Source: GCA-2697345 sp002697345 (GTDB lineage Bacteria > Pseudomonadota > Alphaproteobacteria > Rhodobacterales > Rhodobacteraceae). Taken from it: a stretch of DNA of 64,000 bases. The position numbers and the translations under genes were made by a program. The notes beneath the pieces are model-generated. The model ran no database searches and was not told the origin of the DNA. It worked only from the letters and a program-made list of their open reading frames with translations. The stretch covers positions 1,488,001 through 1,552,000 of the forward strand of contig CALSNB010000001.1 in the NCBI GenBank assembly GCA_943787605.1, given 5' to 3'. Below are positions 1 through 9,016 of the stretch, in pieces. Numbering within the stretch: position 1 is the stretch's first letter; the number at the start of each line of letters is the position of its first letter.

Positions 1-293
1 AAAAATCTCTTGAAGAGCATGGTGATAAGGTAGACGGATCTACTGTTGAGGCTATCGAATTAGCAATGAAAGCGCTTGAGGAAACTCTCGAAACTGAAGA
101 TGCAGATAAAATAACTAGTGGAACACAAAATCTAACTGATGCTGCAATGAAGCTTGGTGAGGCCATTTATAAATCTCAACAAGAAGCAGCCAGCGCTGAA
201 GGTCCTTCAGAAGACTATAGTGACGAACCACAAGGGGTTGATCAAGATATTGTTGATGCAGACTTTGAGGATCTAGATAACGATAAGCACTAA
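1..293 (+). CDS. dnaK: DnaK chaperone, C-terminal end (partial)
   Basis: The reading frame is open from base 3 with no start in the window, so this is the 3' end of a gene that begins upstream. About 96 residues are present: a helical lid region followed by an acidic tail ending in EDLDNDKH. That acidic, Asp/Glu-rich end is typical of Hsp70 (DnaK), and the gene is followed 88 bases later by dnaJ on the same strand, the usual alphaproteobacterial order. DnaK is the ATP-driven cytoplasmic chaperone working with DnaJ and GrpE. The ATPase and substrate-binding domains are outside the window, so the call rests on the tail and the context. Confidence 0.9.
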   Translation, partial: KSLEEHGDKVDGSTVEAIELAMKALEETLETEDADKITSGTQNLTDAAMKLGEAIYKSQQEAASAEGPSEDYSDEPQGVDQDIVDADFEDLDNDKH

Positions 294-326
294 TAAGAAA
301 TTATATTGTGTTTAAAGGACATGGAA

Positions 327-354
327 AAGCCGGTAAAAACAAAGGTGCCGGCTT
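327..354 (+). promoter_or_regulatory. Hairpin in the dnaK-dnaJ spacer
   Basis: An inverted repeat AAGCCGG (327-333) / CCGGCTT (348-354) can be extended by an A-T pair and one G-T pair, leaving a 10-base loop. No T-run follows, so it is not a standard intrinsic terminator. Position suggests an mRNA-processing or partial attenuation element that lets dnaK be made in excess over dnaJ; this is inference. Confidence 0.4.
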
Positions 355-381
355 ACTACTTAAGAAAAGGCTAGACGAATA

Positions 382-1503
382 ATGTCAAAACGTGATTTTT
401 ATGATGTCCTCGGGGCTTCAAAAACTGCTTCGGCTGACGAACTAAAAAAAGCGTATCGTACAAAGGCAAGAGAGCTACACCCAGATAGAAACTCAGACAA
501 CCCTAATGCTGAAGCACAGTTTAAAGAAGCAAACGAAGCTTATGAAGTTTTAAAAGACCCAGACAAAAAAGCGGCTTATGATAGATTTGGTCACGCCGCA
601 TTTGAGGGTGGCAGACAACCAGGGCAAGGGGATTTTTCTAACTCTTTTTCTGATGTCTTTGAAGACTTATTTGGCGACTTTATGGGCGGTGGCCAACAAG
701 GGGGCGGAAACCGGGCTTCTAAAGGGTCTGATCTTAGATACAATATGACAATTCCCTTAGAGGAGGCTTTTTCAGGCGTTAGTAAAGAGATTAAAATATC
801 TACTTCTGTTGCTTGTGAGCCCTGTAGTGGTAAAGGGGCTGAATCTGGATCCGACCCCGAAACATGTAATACGTGTGCAGGAAGAGGAAAAGTGCGTGCG
901 CAACAAGGGTTTTTTACCGTTGAACGTGGATGCCCTACTTGTTCAGGTATGGGGAAAATAATAAAAAACCCTTGCCGAAAATGTAGAGGTACTGGCCTTC
1001 AAGAAAAGGAAAGCTCTCTTAGCGTTACCATTCCGTCTGGAGTGGAAAGTGGCCAGCGGATACGTCTAGCAAATAAGGGAGAGGCTGGACCACGCGGTGG
1101 TGCCACCGGTGATCTGTATATTTTTATTGAAGTTCAAGAACATCCTTTATTTCAAAGAGAGGGTGCCCATCTATTATGTGAAATCCCTGTTTCCATGATA
1201 ACAGCTGCACTCGGTGGTGAGACTGAAGTTCCAACTATTGACGGGGGTCGTAGTCGAGTAAAAGTTCCTGCTGGAAGCCAGTCAGGAACACAAATGAGGC
1301 TAAGAGGAAAAGGTATGCCTACCCTAAGGGGAGGTAGTGTGGGGGATATGCATTTGGAAATATCTGTTGAAACTCCAATAAATCTAACTGCAAAACAAAA
1401 AGAGCTGCTAACAGAATTTGAAACCCTAGGAGAAGAAAATAATCCACATCTTTCTAAATTCTTTTCGAAAGTAAAATCTTTTTGGGGTGGCTTAAAGCCA
1501 TAA
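382..1503 (+). CDS. dnaJ: Chaperone protein DnaJ
   Basis: DnaJ (Hsp40) delivers unfolded clients to DnaK and stimulates its ATPase in the cytoplasm. The 373-residue product is full length for the family. It has an N-terminal J domain with the HPD motif at residues 33-35, a Gly/Phe-rich linker, and a zinc-binding domain with four CxxCxGxG repeats (CEPCSGKG, CNTCAGRG, CPTCSGMG, CRKCRGTG), then two beta-sandwich client-binding domains. It follows dnaK on the same strand, consistent with a dnaKJ operon. grpE and hrcA lie elsewhere in this window, near 29-30 kb. No oddity is seen. Confidence 0.98.
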   Translation: MSKRDFYDVLGASKTASADELKKAYRTKARELHPDRNSDNPNAEAQFKEANEAYEVLKDPDKKAAYDRFGHAAFEGGRQPGQGDFSNSFSDVFEDLFGDFMGGGQQGGGNRASKGSDLRYNMTIPLEEAFSGVSKEIKISTSVACEPCSGKGAESGSDPETCNTCAGRGKVRAQQGFFTVERGCPTCSGMGKIIKNPCRKCRGTGLQEKESSLSVTIPSGVESGQRIRLANKGEAGPRGGATGDLYIFIEVQEHPLFQREGAHLLCEIPVSMITAALGGETEVPTIDGGRSRVKVPAGSQSGTQMRLRGKGMPTLRGGSVGDMHLEISVETPINLTAKQKELLTEFETLGEENNPHLSKFFSKVKSFWGGLKP

Positions 1504-1558
1504 CTAGTAAAAGCATATATTATTTATCTACGACTATTATTTTCTAAAGTTTTGCCAG

Positions 1559-2308
1559 TTACTCCTCAGGGATTGCCAAAGACCGTGAAACCTCTCCACT
1601 TAAAACACGCTTTTCGAGAGACTCTTTTATAGCCATATCAATAGGCTTTCGATCAGAAACACCAGAAAAATTTTCTCTGGTAGCCATCCCTTTTGAAAAA
1701 TGTGCAAACTTCTCCTGACTAACATCTATTAAACGACGCAACTCACTCAACGGGTCACTATGATCATCTACTCGTAGATCGATCCAAGGGTAGTCTTGGC
1801 CCATATGTATGATAATCCCTGCAGCTTGCCTGCCTCTTTTATCACCTCCAGCTCGTTCACCCGCTTCCATGCTTATAATAAGTCTTTCTAAAAAATCTTC
1901 GTTTATGCAATCTTGATACGCTGTTAAGGCATCCTTAACAACGGATTCTCCAGTTAACATATTTCCAGCTACAGAAACTAAATTCGAACTACAATGCCCT
2001 GCCCAGTCTACACAATCTGCCCCTGTATGCGCATGAATTTCTCCGTTTTTATCTATCATATGGGCCTGCCTAATTGACTGTCCCTTATCTCTACTAATAA
2101 AGTCTTTTAAAATGTCTTTAGAGCTCTGTCCTAGAGCTAATCTTTCTCGTCCTTCCAGCCCCCATTGGGGGTTACAAAATGCTTGGCTTGCTATTGCGAC
2201 GTCCCTTGCTACGAATGGCACCATTGCTCCACACGCAAAAAAACGACTCGCTACAGCTATTCCAACGGCTCCAGTTTTCTTATCTTTTGCAACAATCGAG
2301 TATGTCAT
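1559..2308 (-). CDS. DUF1028 family protein (Ntn-hydrolase-like)
   Basis: The 249-residue protein has the DUF1028 signature: an N-terminal MTYSIVAKD, a GAVGIAVASRFFACG stretch and a central AGNML motif. The family is related in fold to Ntn hydrolases but has no firmly assigned reaction. A strong ribosome site (GGAGAT, 5 bases before ATG) and a spacer of only 2 bases after the gamma-glutamyltransferase stop codon show translational coupling with that gene. Co-transcription with ggt suggests a role in hydrolysis of peptides or gamma-glutamyl compounds; that is inference from context only. Confidence 0.85.
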   Translation of the reverse strand: MTYSIVAKDKKTGAVGIAVASRFFACGAMVPFVARDVAIASQAFCNPQWGLEGRERLALGQSSKDILKDFISRDKGQSIRQAHMIDKNGEIHAHTGADCVDWAGHCSSNLVSVAGNMLTGESVVKDALTAYQDCINEDFLERLIISMEAGERAGGDKRGRQAAGIIIHMGQDYPWIDLRVDDHSDPLSELRRLIDVSQEKFAHFSKGMATRENFSGVSDRKPIDMAIKESLEKRVLSGEVSRSLAIPEE

Positions 2309-2310
2309 GG

Positions 2311-4101
2311 TTATCTCCCTACAGCATAAGCTTGCATCAACCTTGGTGTTGCTGCTGCTTTTAATAGGCCATCTGCAGATCTACTAGCAGCAGTTAACCG
2401 ACCAACTGTCCATTCTTCTGCCTCATTAACTTTATGTCCTCGTTCTTGAAGTTCTCTCAGTGTCTTTTCACCAAAAGATTTCTCAGCCATCATTTCACCT
2501 TTAAAAGCAGTTCTTGGAAAAAATGAGGAGTTCATGTGTTGGGTATGGAACAAAGGAGCGTCAATAGCCTCCTGTAAATTCAGCCCATGATGCACATGTC
2601 TTAAAAACATGATTAATTGCCATTGATCTTGTTGGTCTCCTCCAGGAGTTCCAAGCACCATTGAGCTACCATCTTTATGTCTTGCTAAGCTAGGGGACAA
2701 AGTAGTCCTAGGTCTGCAACCTGGCGCTAAGCTTTGGTTTAATCCTTCATCTAACCAAAACATTTGGGCTCTAGAGTTTAAAGCAAATCCTAGCTTTGGA
2801 ATTATAGGGCTGGACTGCAGCCACCCTCCTGATGGAGTCACTGATACCATATTACCCCATCTATCAATTGTATCAATATGTACAGTATCACCCCTTTTCT
2901 CAGAAAGGTGCGCCATTGTTGGCTCTCCTGCATCAGGAGAACCACTAGTATTTGAGTGCAAGGACGCACGTTCAATCATTTTTATGACTAGGTTTTCATA
3001 GCCCTCAATTTGGGTTGGGCGCTGTTCTAGCGAGGCATCTTGAGATAGTAAGCCTACTCGCCCTGAAGAATATTCGTCAGAAAGTAGTTTTCCCATCGGA
3101 ACATTTACAAAGTTTGGGTCTCCATAATAGGTCTCCCTATCAGCAAAAGATAATTTCATGGCTTCAATAACCAAATGTATAAATTCAGAGCCGTTTGGAT
3201 CTAATGATTTTAAATCTACGTTTTTTAATAGGGAAAGACATTGAAGCATTACAGGCCCTTGACCCCAAGGACCTGTCTTCTCCACTGTCCAATCATGATA
3301 GTCATATGTTAAAGGCTGTTCATAAGTTGCCTCCCAGCCACTCATATCATCACCCGTCAAAACTCCCCGGTGCCTAAAACCAGAGGAATCCATAACTTCA
3401 GTTCCTCTTACAAATTCATCAATATATTCTGAAACGAAACCTGTAGACCATGTCTTTCTCGCAATTTCAATCTGTTCAACCCGGTCAGACACAATTTCTG
3501 CCTCAGAAAGTATCCTGGTATAGGTGTTGGAAAGAGCTTCATTTTTAAAAAGATTACCACCTTTAGGTATAGCTCCGCTTGGCATCCAAACCTCGGCGGA
3601 TGTAGGCCACTCACTCTCAAAAAACTCAGATAACCCTGCTATTGTATCTGATACTCTTGGCAAAAGGGGATGTCCGTAACAAGCATAATAAATAGCAGGC
3701 TCTAAAACCTCCCTTAATTTTAAAGTACCATGATCTCTTAACATCGTCATCCAACCATCAAAAGCACCGGGGATAACCGTTGCTAAAAGTCCGGAACCAG
3801 GAACAATGCTTAGGCCTTCAGATTTATAATGAGAAATAGACGCAGCAGCTGGGGCAGTACCCTGAGCACAAAGAACTTGTGTTTTCTGACTCTCTGCTGA
3901 ATAAAATATCGCCGGAAATTCACCAGCCGGCCCATTCAAGTGTGGTTCAACGATTTGTAAAGTAAAGCCCATGGCAACAGCTGCATCAAAAGCATTACCA
4001 CCTTTCTCCAGAATCCCAAAACCAACCGCACTAGCTATCCAGTGCGTAGAGCTTACCATCCCAAAAGTACCAGAAATTTCAGGCCTTGTAGTAAATTTCA
4101 T
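2311..4101 (-). CDS. ggt: Gamma-glutamyltransferase / glutathione hydrolase
   Basis: GGT cleaves the gamma-glutamyl bond of glutathione and related compounds or transfers the glutamyl group to amino acids. The protein matches the autoprocessed Ntn-hydrolase family along its length, including the GDTVH segment whose Thr (about residue 406 of 596) is the expected cleavage point and nucleophile, and a later TPGGDQQDQW motif. A TTG lies 24 bases upstream in frame, but the ATG at 4101 is preceded by AGAGGA at ideal spacing and is preferred. There is no clear signal peptide from this start, unlike many periplasmic GGTs, so cellular location is uncertain. It is followed directly by the DUF1028 gene and is divergent from an ABC transporter. 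Confidence 0.9.
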   Translation of the reverse strand: MKFTTRPEISGTFGMVSSTHWIASAVGFGILEKGGNAFDAAVAMGFTLQIVEPHLNGPAGEFPAIFYSAESQKTQVLCAQGTAPAAASISHYKSEGLSIVPGSGLLATVIPGAFDGWMTMLRDHGTLKLREVLEPAIYYACYGHPLLPRVSDTIAGLSEFFESEWPTSAEVWMPSGAIPKGGNLFKNEALSNTYTRILSEAEIVSDRVEQIEIARKTWSTGFVSEYIDEFVRGTEVMDSSGFRHRGVLTGDDMSGWEATYEQPLTYDYHDWTVEKTGPWGQGPVMLQCLSLLKNVDLKSLDPNGSEFIHLVIEAMKLSFADRETYYGDPNFVNVPMGKLLSDEYSSGRVGLLSQDASLEQRPTQIEGYENLVIKMIERASLHSNTSGSPDAGEPTMAHLSEKRGDTVHIDTIDRWGNMVSVTPSGGWLQSSPIIPKLGFALNSRAQMFWLDEGLNQSLAPGCRPRTTLSPSLARHKDGSSMVLGTPGGDQQDQWQLIMFLRHVHHGLNLQEAIDAPLFHTQHMNSSFFPRTAFKGEMMAEKSFGEKTLRELQERGHKVNEAEEWTVGRLTAASRSADGLLKAAATPRLMQAYAVGR

Positions 4102-4406
4102 TAAAAATTCCTCTCTGTCTGACAAATACGTAACATAGACTTTATTGCTAATTGTATTGCAGATTCCATTGTAAACTAATTGTTTCTACTTTAAATATAA
4201 AATCTATATTATCTATATTATCTATAGACTCTATATATAATTTATGTAGGCTTATAGCATGGTATATATTATATATATAATTTTCTGTCAGGGCGACAAG
4301 CCGATTCTGCGGATTATCAATTAAATAAAAGTAGAAAATACAAAAGCGCTGAAAGTAATTTGTTATTGCTTTATTAAATCTAACTAAAACATGAAAGGTG
4401 AGAAAA
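4102..4406. promoter_or_regulatory. Divergent AT-rich control region between ggt and the transporter genes
   Basis: This 305-base gap separates two divergent transcription units. It contains a 9-bp tandem repeat (see 4202-4226), long alternating TA runs near 4230-4285, and no credible ORF. Promoters for both directions should lie here, but several AT-rich -10-like strings occur and I cannot choose one. No recognisable operator was found. Confidence 0.5.
4202..4226. repeat. Short tandem repeat, unit ATCTATATT
   Basis: Two exact copies of the 9-bp unit ATCTATATT (4202-4210, 4211-4219) are followed by a partial third copy. The repeat sits in the ggt/transporter intergenic region and could vary promoter geometry by slippage; the functional idea is inference. 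Confidence 0.6.
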
Positions 4407-6182
4407 ATGTCAAAATTTAAAGATATAGAATTTCGCGCAAATCAAGAGCTAAAAGATGCTTATGATTTTGATCACAAAGACCCCCTGTTTAGTCTAAGTA
4501 AAGAAGAAATTAGTGGCTCTAAATTATCAAGAAGAGCTACTCTTCGGTTAATGGCGGCAGCTGGTGGATTAACACTTGCTCAGGTATTGCCCGGCCTAGG
4601 TTCTAAGGTTGCTCTTGCGGCTGGACATTCTGGAGGCCATCTTCGCTGTGCGTGGGCTGGTGTCGCTGAAATTATAACTTTAGACCCTGCTCGAATTAAT
4701 CAGGTTCTACAATTTCAAATTGCTTCCAATGTCTTAAGTGGCCTTATGCATATTGATAACTCTCTTGTTGCTCAAGGTGATTTAGCAGAGAGCTGGGACG
4801 TATCATCCAACGGCTTAGAGTATACAATAACCTTAAGGCAGGGTGTCACATTTCATAATGGGGATAAATTCAATGCGGACGATGTACTGTTCACATTTAA
4901 CCGATCAAAAGATCCAGAAAAATCAATTCACAGTAGGGTCATTGGAAACGTCAACGAAGCCATTAAACTTAACGATCATCAAGTAAAATTTGTTCTGGCA
5001 AAACCACAGGCAAGTTTTTTAACAAAGGCACTTGAGCGCGCATCTGGACGAGCAATGACAATAGTTTCAAGAGGTGCTCTAGCATCAATGGGCGATTCTC
5101 AATACGGGCTTGCTCCAGTAGGAACCGGTCCATATAAAGTGGCAAGCCACGTATTGGGCCAAGGTGTGGTACTCGAAAAATTTGAAAACTATTACGATCC
5201 AGATCGACCAAAGCTTGATAAGATTACAATAAAACCTGTTGATGGTGTTGAGCCACTAGCGGCAGCAATGGAAGCCGGCGATATCGATTATATTGGTGGA
5301 AACCCTGTTCCTGCACAACTTGTTACACGATTTAAATCTAACCCAGACTTAGCAGTAGATATAAAACCTGGCCCTGGATTTCAATCCGTCTGGCTAAACC
5401 CTTGGCGTGATTATATGCGAGTTGATAACTTTAATAAGCCTATTGAAGAACTTAAGAAAGAAAAAGGCTTCATGGTTAGGTTAGCGTTAGCTAAAGCATT
5501 AGATAGAGCTCTTTTCATAAAACAGGGTTTGTTTGATAACGGTGTTGCGGCACATGGAACAATTAACCCTGCAATGGGTTTTTACTTTGATGACAGCTTG
5601 TCTAAAAGTTCTGAGCAAGCTTATGATCCAGAAGGAGCAAAGGCGTTAATGGCAGCAGCTGGTTATCCAGGAGGTAAAGGCTTCCCTGAGATAAAACTAA
5701 TAGTAACACCTAATTCAAAACGCTTAGGTTTAGTAGTTGCCAATATCTATAAAAAAGTTCTTGGAATTACCGTTATTGTTGATCCAAAAGACTTCTCAGT
5801 AGGTATTGAGCAGTTCAATAAGATGGACTTCGATATGCGACTAGGGGGCTCCGGAGGTGATTACGATCCAGATGATGGAGTCGTTGATTGGATGCAAACA
5901 AAATCTAAATTTAATGGCAGAGCTCGCAATAAAGAAATCCACCCATTTGGTTTTTTCAGTTCAGCAGAAGCCGATGCTGCAATAGCCCAACAATCTATTA
6001 CAGCTGATCCTGCTGAAAGGAAAAAGCTTGTTCAGGAGGCAAATGCAATAACTTCAAATAAAGTTGCTTGTGGGTTCTTATACCATCCAGTTGATATATT
6101 GGTTTATAATAAAAAAATTACTGTACCAACAGATGCCAGAATTCCTGGCCTACATGAACTTGACCGTATATACTTCACTTAA
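4407..6182 (+). CDS. ABC transporter substrate-binding protein, oligopeptide/dipeptide type (SBP family 5), Tat-exported
   Basis: A periplasmic solute receptor of the DppA/OppA class (SBP_bac_5). The 591-residue protein has a twin-arginine motif SRRATLRLM at residues 41-49 followed by a hydrophobic stretch and an Ala-rich cleavage region near residue 75, predicting Tat export after an unusually long N-region. The mature part contains the typical ALAKALDRALFI segment. The ATG at 4407 is preferred to the in-frame GTG at 4398 because AGGTGAG lies just upstream of it. Two permease genes follow. The ligand cannot be read from sequence; the neighbouring ggt, racemase-fold and M24 peptidase genes suggest small peptides or gamma-glutamyl compounds. 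Confidence 0.92.
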   Translation: MSKFKDIEFRANQELKDAYDFDHKDPLFSLSKEEISGSKLSRRATLRLMAAAGGLTLAQVLPGLGSKVALAAGHSGGHLRCAWAGVAEIITLDPARINQVLQFQIASNVLSGLMHIDNSLVAQGDLAESWDVSSNGLEYTITLRQGVTFHNGDKFNADDVLFTFNRSKDPEKSIHSRVIGNVNEAIKLNDHQVKFVLAKPQASFLTKALERASGRAMTIVSRGALASMGDSQYGLAPVGTGPYKVASHVLGQGVVLEKFENYYDPDRPKLDKITIKPVDGVEPLAAAMEAGDIDYIGGNPVPAQLVTRFKSNPDLAVDIKPGPGFQSVWLNPWRDYMRVDNFNKPIEELKKEKGFMVRLALAKALDRALFIKQGLFDNGVAAHGTINPAMGFYFDDSLSKSSEQAYDPEGAKALMAAAGYPGGKGFPEIKLIVTPNSKRLGLVVANIYKKVLGITVIVDPKDFSVGIEQFNKMDFDMRLGGSGGDYDPDDGVVDWMQTKSKFNGRARNKEIHPFGFFSSAEADAAIAQQSITADPAERKKLVQEANAITSNKVACGFLYHPVDILVYNKKITVPTDARIPGLHELDRIYFT

Positions 6183-6191
6183 ATAAGAAGG

Positions 6192-6215
6192 GGGTGGGCG
6201 ACGTAACGCCCACCC
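6192..6215 (+). promoter_or_regulatory. GC-rich hairpin between the binding-protein and permease genes
   Basis: A perfect 9-bp stem, GGGTGGGCG (6192-6200) and CGCCCACCC (6207-6215), encloses a 6-base loop. It stands out in an AT-rich region and lacks a following T-run. Such intercistronic hairpins after a solute-binding-protein gene usually protect the upstream mRNA from 3' decay and so raise receptor over permease levels. It also argues against the GTG at 6194, which lies within the stem, being the permease start. Confidence 0.75.
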
Positions 6216-6226
6216 AATTTATCAAT

Positions 6227-7174
6227 ATGTTAGACTATATGTTCAGGCGCGTTATTGGTGCATTTCTAGTGATGCTAGCTGTGGCAACATTAGTTTTTTT
6301 TATGTTACGCCTAGTACCAGGCGATCCAATTGCCGCTATGCTTGCCGATGCGGGTAGCGAAGAAGCGAGAGATGCGATGATAAAGCGGTTGGGTTTCGAC
6401 AAACCTGTGCCAGTACAGTTTATAAAATGGTTTGGAGGAATGCTACAGGGTGATTTAGGAAACTCTATATATGGCTCAAATCAACCCGTAACTCAAATAC
6501 TAGCAGAGTCCCTACCTAGAACACTTTCCCTCGCATTTCTATCTTTTATAATAGCTCTTCTAATTGCTGTTCCAGCAGGTATCATTTCTGCAGCAAAGAA
6601 AAACACCACCACGGATAATGCTTTTTCATTTTTTGCCTTTCTTGGCCTATCGATGCCAGATTTTTGGTTAGCTATTTTATTAATTATTGTCTTCGCTGCT
6701 AATCTTCAATGGTTGCCCGCTATAGGGTATTCTCCAATATCTGAAGGGCTTTGGCCTTGGTTCAGTCATTTAATTCTACCTTCAATAGCAGTCGGAACAG
6801 GTTTTTCAGCAATAATTGCTCGGATGATCAGATCTTCTATGTTAGAAGTTTTAAAAGCTGATTATATGCGTTTTGCAACCTCTAAAGGTTTGAGTGACAC
6901 AACATTACTTTTAAGACACGCACTCCCTAATGCATTAATTCCAGTTATTACCGTTATTGGAATTGCCTTTGCTTTATTAATTTCTGGTGCAGTAGTTGTC
7001 GAAAACGTGTTTGCTATAAAGGGGCTTGGCCGTGTCCTTATTCAAGGTATTTTAAATCGTGATTACCCTGTCGTGCAGGGTGCTGTCCTTATCGTTTCGG
7101 CTATCTTTGTATTTACTAATCTATTGGTAGATATTTTATACGGACTCATAGACCCAAGAATTAGGTATTCATAA
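6227..7174 (+). CDS. ABC transporter permease, DppB-like
   Basis: Inner-membrane subunit of an oligopeptide-type ABC importer. The 315-residue product starts with a membrane helix (MFRRVIGAFLVMLAVATLVFF), carries the family LVPGDP motif, about six hydrophobic segments, and the cytoplasmic EAA-like loop SKGLSDTTLLLRHALPN that contacts the ATPase. It ends with the conserved YGLIDPRIRY. An in-frame GTG at 6194 exists, but it lies inside a stable hairpin, so the ATG at 6227 (or 6239) is chosen; neither has a clear ribosome site. It lies between the binding protein and the second permease in one operon. Confidence 0.93.
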   Translation: MLDYMFRRVIGAFLVMLAVATLVFFMLRLVPGDPIAAMLADAGSEEARDAMIKRLGFDKPVPVQFIKWFGGMLQGDLGNSIYGSNQPVTQILAESLPRTLSLAFLSFIIALLIAVPAGIISAAKKNTTTDNAFSFFAFLGLSMPDFWLAILLIIVFAANLQWLPAIGYSPISEGLWPWFSHLILPSIAVGTGFSAIIARMIRSSMLEVLKADYMRFATSKGLSDTTLLLRHALPNALIPVITVIGIAFALLISGAVVVENVFAIKGLGRVLIQGILNRDYPVVQGAVLIVSAIFVFTNLLVDILYGLIDPRIRYS

Positions 7175-7176
7175 AA

Positions 7177-8043
7177 ATGGTTACTAAAGAACCAACAGAA
7201 AACCTTAAAGGTATATCAAGATTTAGGTTTATTTTCAGTCGAGATAAAAAAGCCCCTGTTGCGATTTCTGTCATTTTAATCTTCATACTGTCAGCTTTAT
7301 TTGCTCCATGGCTTGCACCTTATGATCCCAATGAAATGACGTTAGACATGATGAGTGCGCCATCAAAAATGCATTTGCTAGGAACAGATGATTTAGGACG
7401 TGACCTCCTGTCGAGAATAATATGGGGAACACAAATATCTCTATTTGTTGGGGTTTCAACCGTATTTATATCACTAGTTTTAGGTGTTATTTTAGGAGTG
7501 GTAGCAGGTTATTATGGCGGCTGGGCTGATATGATAATAATGAGATACATTGATCTTCAGTGGGCCTTTCCTAATTTTATAATAGCAGTCTACTTAGTAG
7601 CTGTTTTCGGCACAGGTTTATTAAATGTTATTGTAGCTATATCACTTGCTTTTCTTGACGACTTTGCTCGTGTTGCCCGCTCGATGGTCTTAACCCTAAA
7701 GGAGCAGCAGTTTGTTGAAGCCGCACGTACAAATGGAAGCTCTAACATGCGAATTATGTTTAAACACATCTTACCCAATGCGGCTGCACCACTAATTGTC
7801 CAAGCTACAGTATGTGTTTCATATGCAATCCTTGGTGAGGCTTCTTTATCATTTCTAGGCCTCGGAGTTAGCGCAAACACACCAACTTGGGGTTTAATTC
7901 TAGCTGATGGTAGAAGCTTTATCAGTCAGGCTTGGTGGCTCGGCGTATACCCTGGGTTAGCAATAATGCTGATAGTTTTATCAATAAATTTTCTGGGTGA
8001 TAGCCTTAGAGACACCTTAGATGTTAAGGAAAACCTACTCTAG
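7177..8043 (+). CDS. ABC transporter permease, DppC-like
   Basis: Second membrane subunit of the same importer, 288 residues, starting 2 bases after the first permease stop codon. It has an N-terminal helix, the LLGTDDLGRDLLSRIIWG motif typical of DppC/OppC proteins, and the EAA loop EAARTNGSSNMRIMFKHILPN. No ATP-binding gene follows: the next gene is on the opposite strand. The transporter must therefore use ATPases encoded elsewhere, or be incomplete. Family assignment is firm; substrate is unknown. Confidence 0.94.
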   Translation: MVTKEPTENLKGISRFRFIFSRDKKAPVAISVILIFILSALFAPWLAPYDPNEMTLDMMSAPSKMHLLGTDDLGRDLLSRIIWGTQISLFVGVSTVFISLVLGVILGVVAGYYGGWADMIIMRYIDLQWAFPNFIIAVYLVAVFGTGLLNVIVAISLAFLDDFARVARSMVLTLKEQQFVEAARTNGSSNMRIMFKHILPNAAAPLIVQATVCVSYAILGEASLSFLGLGVSANTPTWGLILADGRSFISQAWWLGVYPGLAIMLIVLSINFLGDSLRDTLDVKENLL

Positions 8044-8068
8044 TTATAATAAACTAGTATTCCAGAAT

Positions 8069-8839
8069 TTAAAAATACTCTTGTTCAAAAATTCTTCCCG
8101 GACATTTTGACAAGTCCACCTTAGACATACAAACTTGAGCTTTACGTAGCATACTCCACGCTAGCACCTGGTTGGATGACAAGACAGGCTTTCCTATGAG
8201 AGCCTCAGCATGATCAAGAATTGAGAAAGTTTTTAAATTAGTACATGATACAAATATAGCTTCAACATCGTGAGTCGCTGCCTCCACAACAGCTTTTAAA
8301 GTATCAGATTCCCTAATTGAAGCCACAACAGACTCTGAACCCTGCTCAAAAGAAATTAAAGATTTAACATCAAAGCCATGGCCTACTAAAAACCCTCTCA
8401 TTTCCGTACTAACTGATTCAACGTAAGGTGAGACAAATCCTATCTTTTTTACATCTAAAGCCTTTAGAGCCTCACAAACAGAAGAAATGGGGTCTGTAAC
8501 TTTCATACCTTCGTATCGTTTGTTTATAACACTTTTTACCTTATCAGGCCCTATTATTGTTGCACCAGAGGTGCACGCATAACCAATCACATCAAGGTTA
8601 ACCTCGGAAGGGAAAAGTTCAATTGAATCTGGTAAATCCTTCATCATTTTTCTGAGGGTTTTAGGCGTAACCTCAGGCGCACTTGGGATCCGGGAGTGAT
8701 AGACATCACAGTGGTGAGGGATGATCCTCCGCAACTCATTCTCTATTGTTTCATCGGCCTGAAGAACCACTAACCCAAGCTTCTTGCTAATATTTTTTTC
8801 AACTTCAAAAGGAAAGCCAGTCAATTTACTAATCCTCAC
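8069..8839 (-). CDS. Asp/Glu racemase / maleate isomerase / arylmalonate decarboxylase-fold enzyme
   Basis: The 256-residue protein has the two-cysteine active-site pattern of the Asp/Glu racemase superfamily: GYACTSGA in the N-terminal half and FVSCTNL in the C-terminal half. Overall it most resembles maleate cis-trans isomerase and EutA-type proteins of ectoine catabolism. The start is GTG with no strong ribosome site. It is convergent with the ABC permease and divergent from an M24 peptidase. A role in catabolism of an imported acid, such as isomerisation or racemisation, is likely, but the substrate is not determinable. Confidence 0.8.
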   Translation of the reverse strand: MRISKLTGFPFEVEKNISKKLGLVVLQADETIENELRRIIPHHCDVYHSRIPSAPEVTPKTLRKMMKDLPDSIELFPSEVNLDVIGYACTSGATIIGPDKVKSVINKRYEGMKVTDPISSVCEALKALDVKKIGFVSPYVESVSTEMRGFLVGHGFDVKSLISFEQGSESVVASIRESDTLKAVVEAATHDVEAIFVSCTNLKTFSILDHAEALIGKPVLSSNQVLAWSMLRKAQVCMSKVDLSKCPGRIFEQEYF

Positions 8840-9016
8840 GTTTTTCTAGTTTTTATATTAAAAAGGTAGTTAGGATATAATACTAATAGAACACCTGATG
8901 TAATAAGAAAAGTTTAGCCTTGATTTGTATTATATCAGATTGGAGTTTATTAAGATTGAAATATTAGATTACTTAATTCTGTGACAGAGCAACAATATCT
9001 ATTAAGGGCTTATAAG

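Noticed and set aside
6194..6226. GTG start for the first permease
   Set aside because: It lies inside the stem of a stable hairpin and has no spaced ribosome site; the ATG at 6227 fits the family N-terminus.
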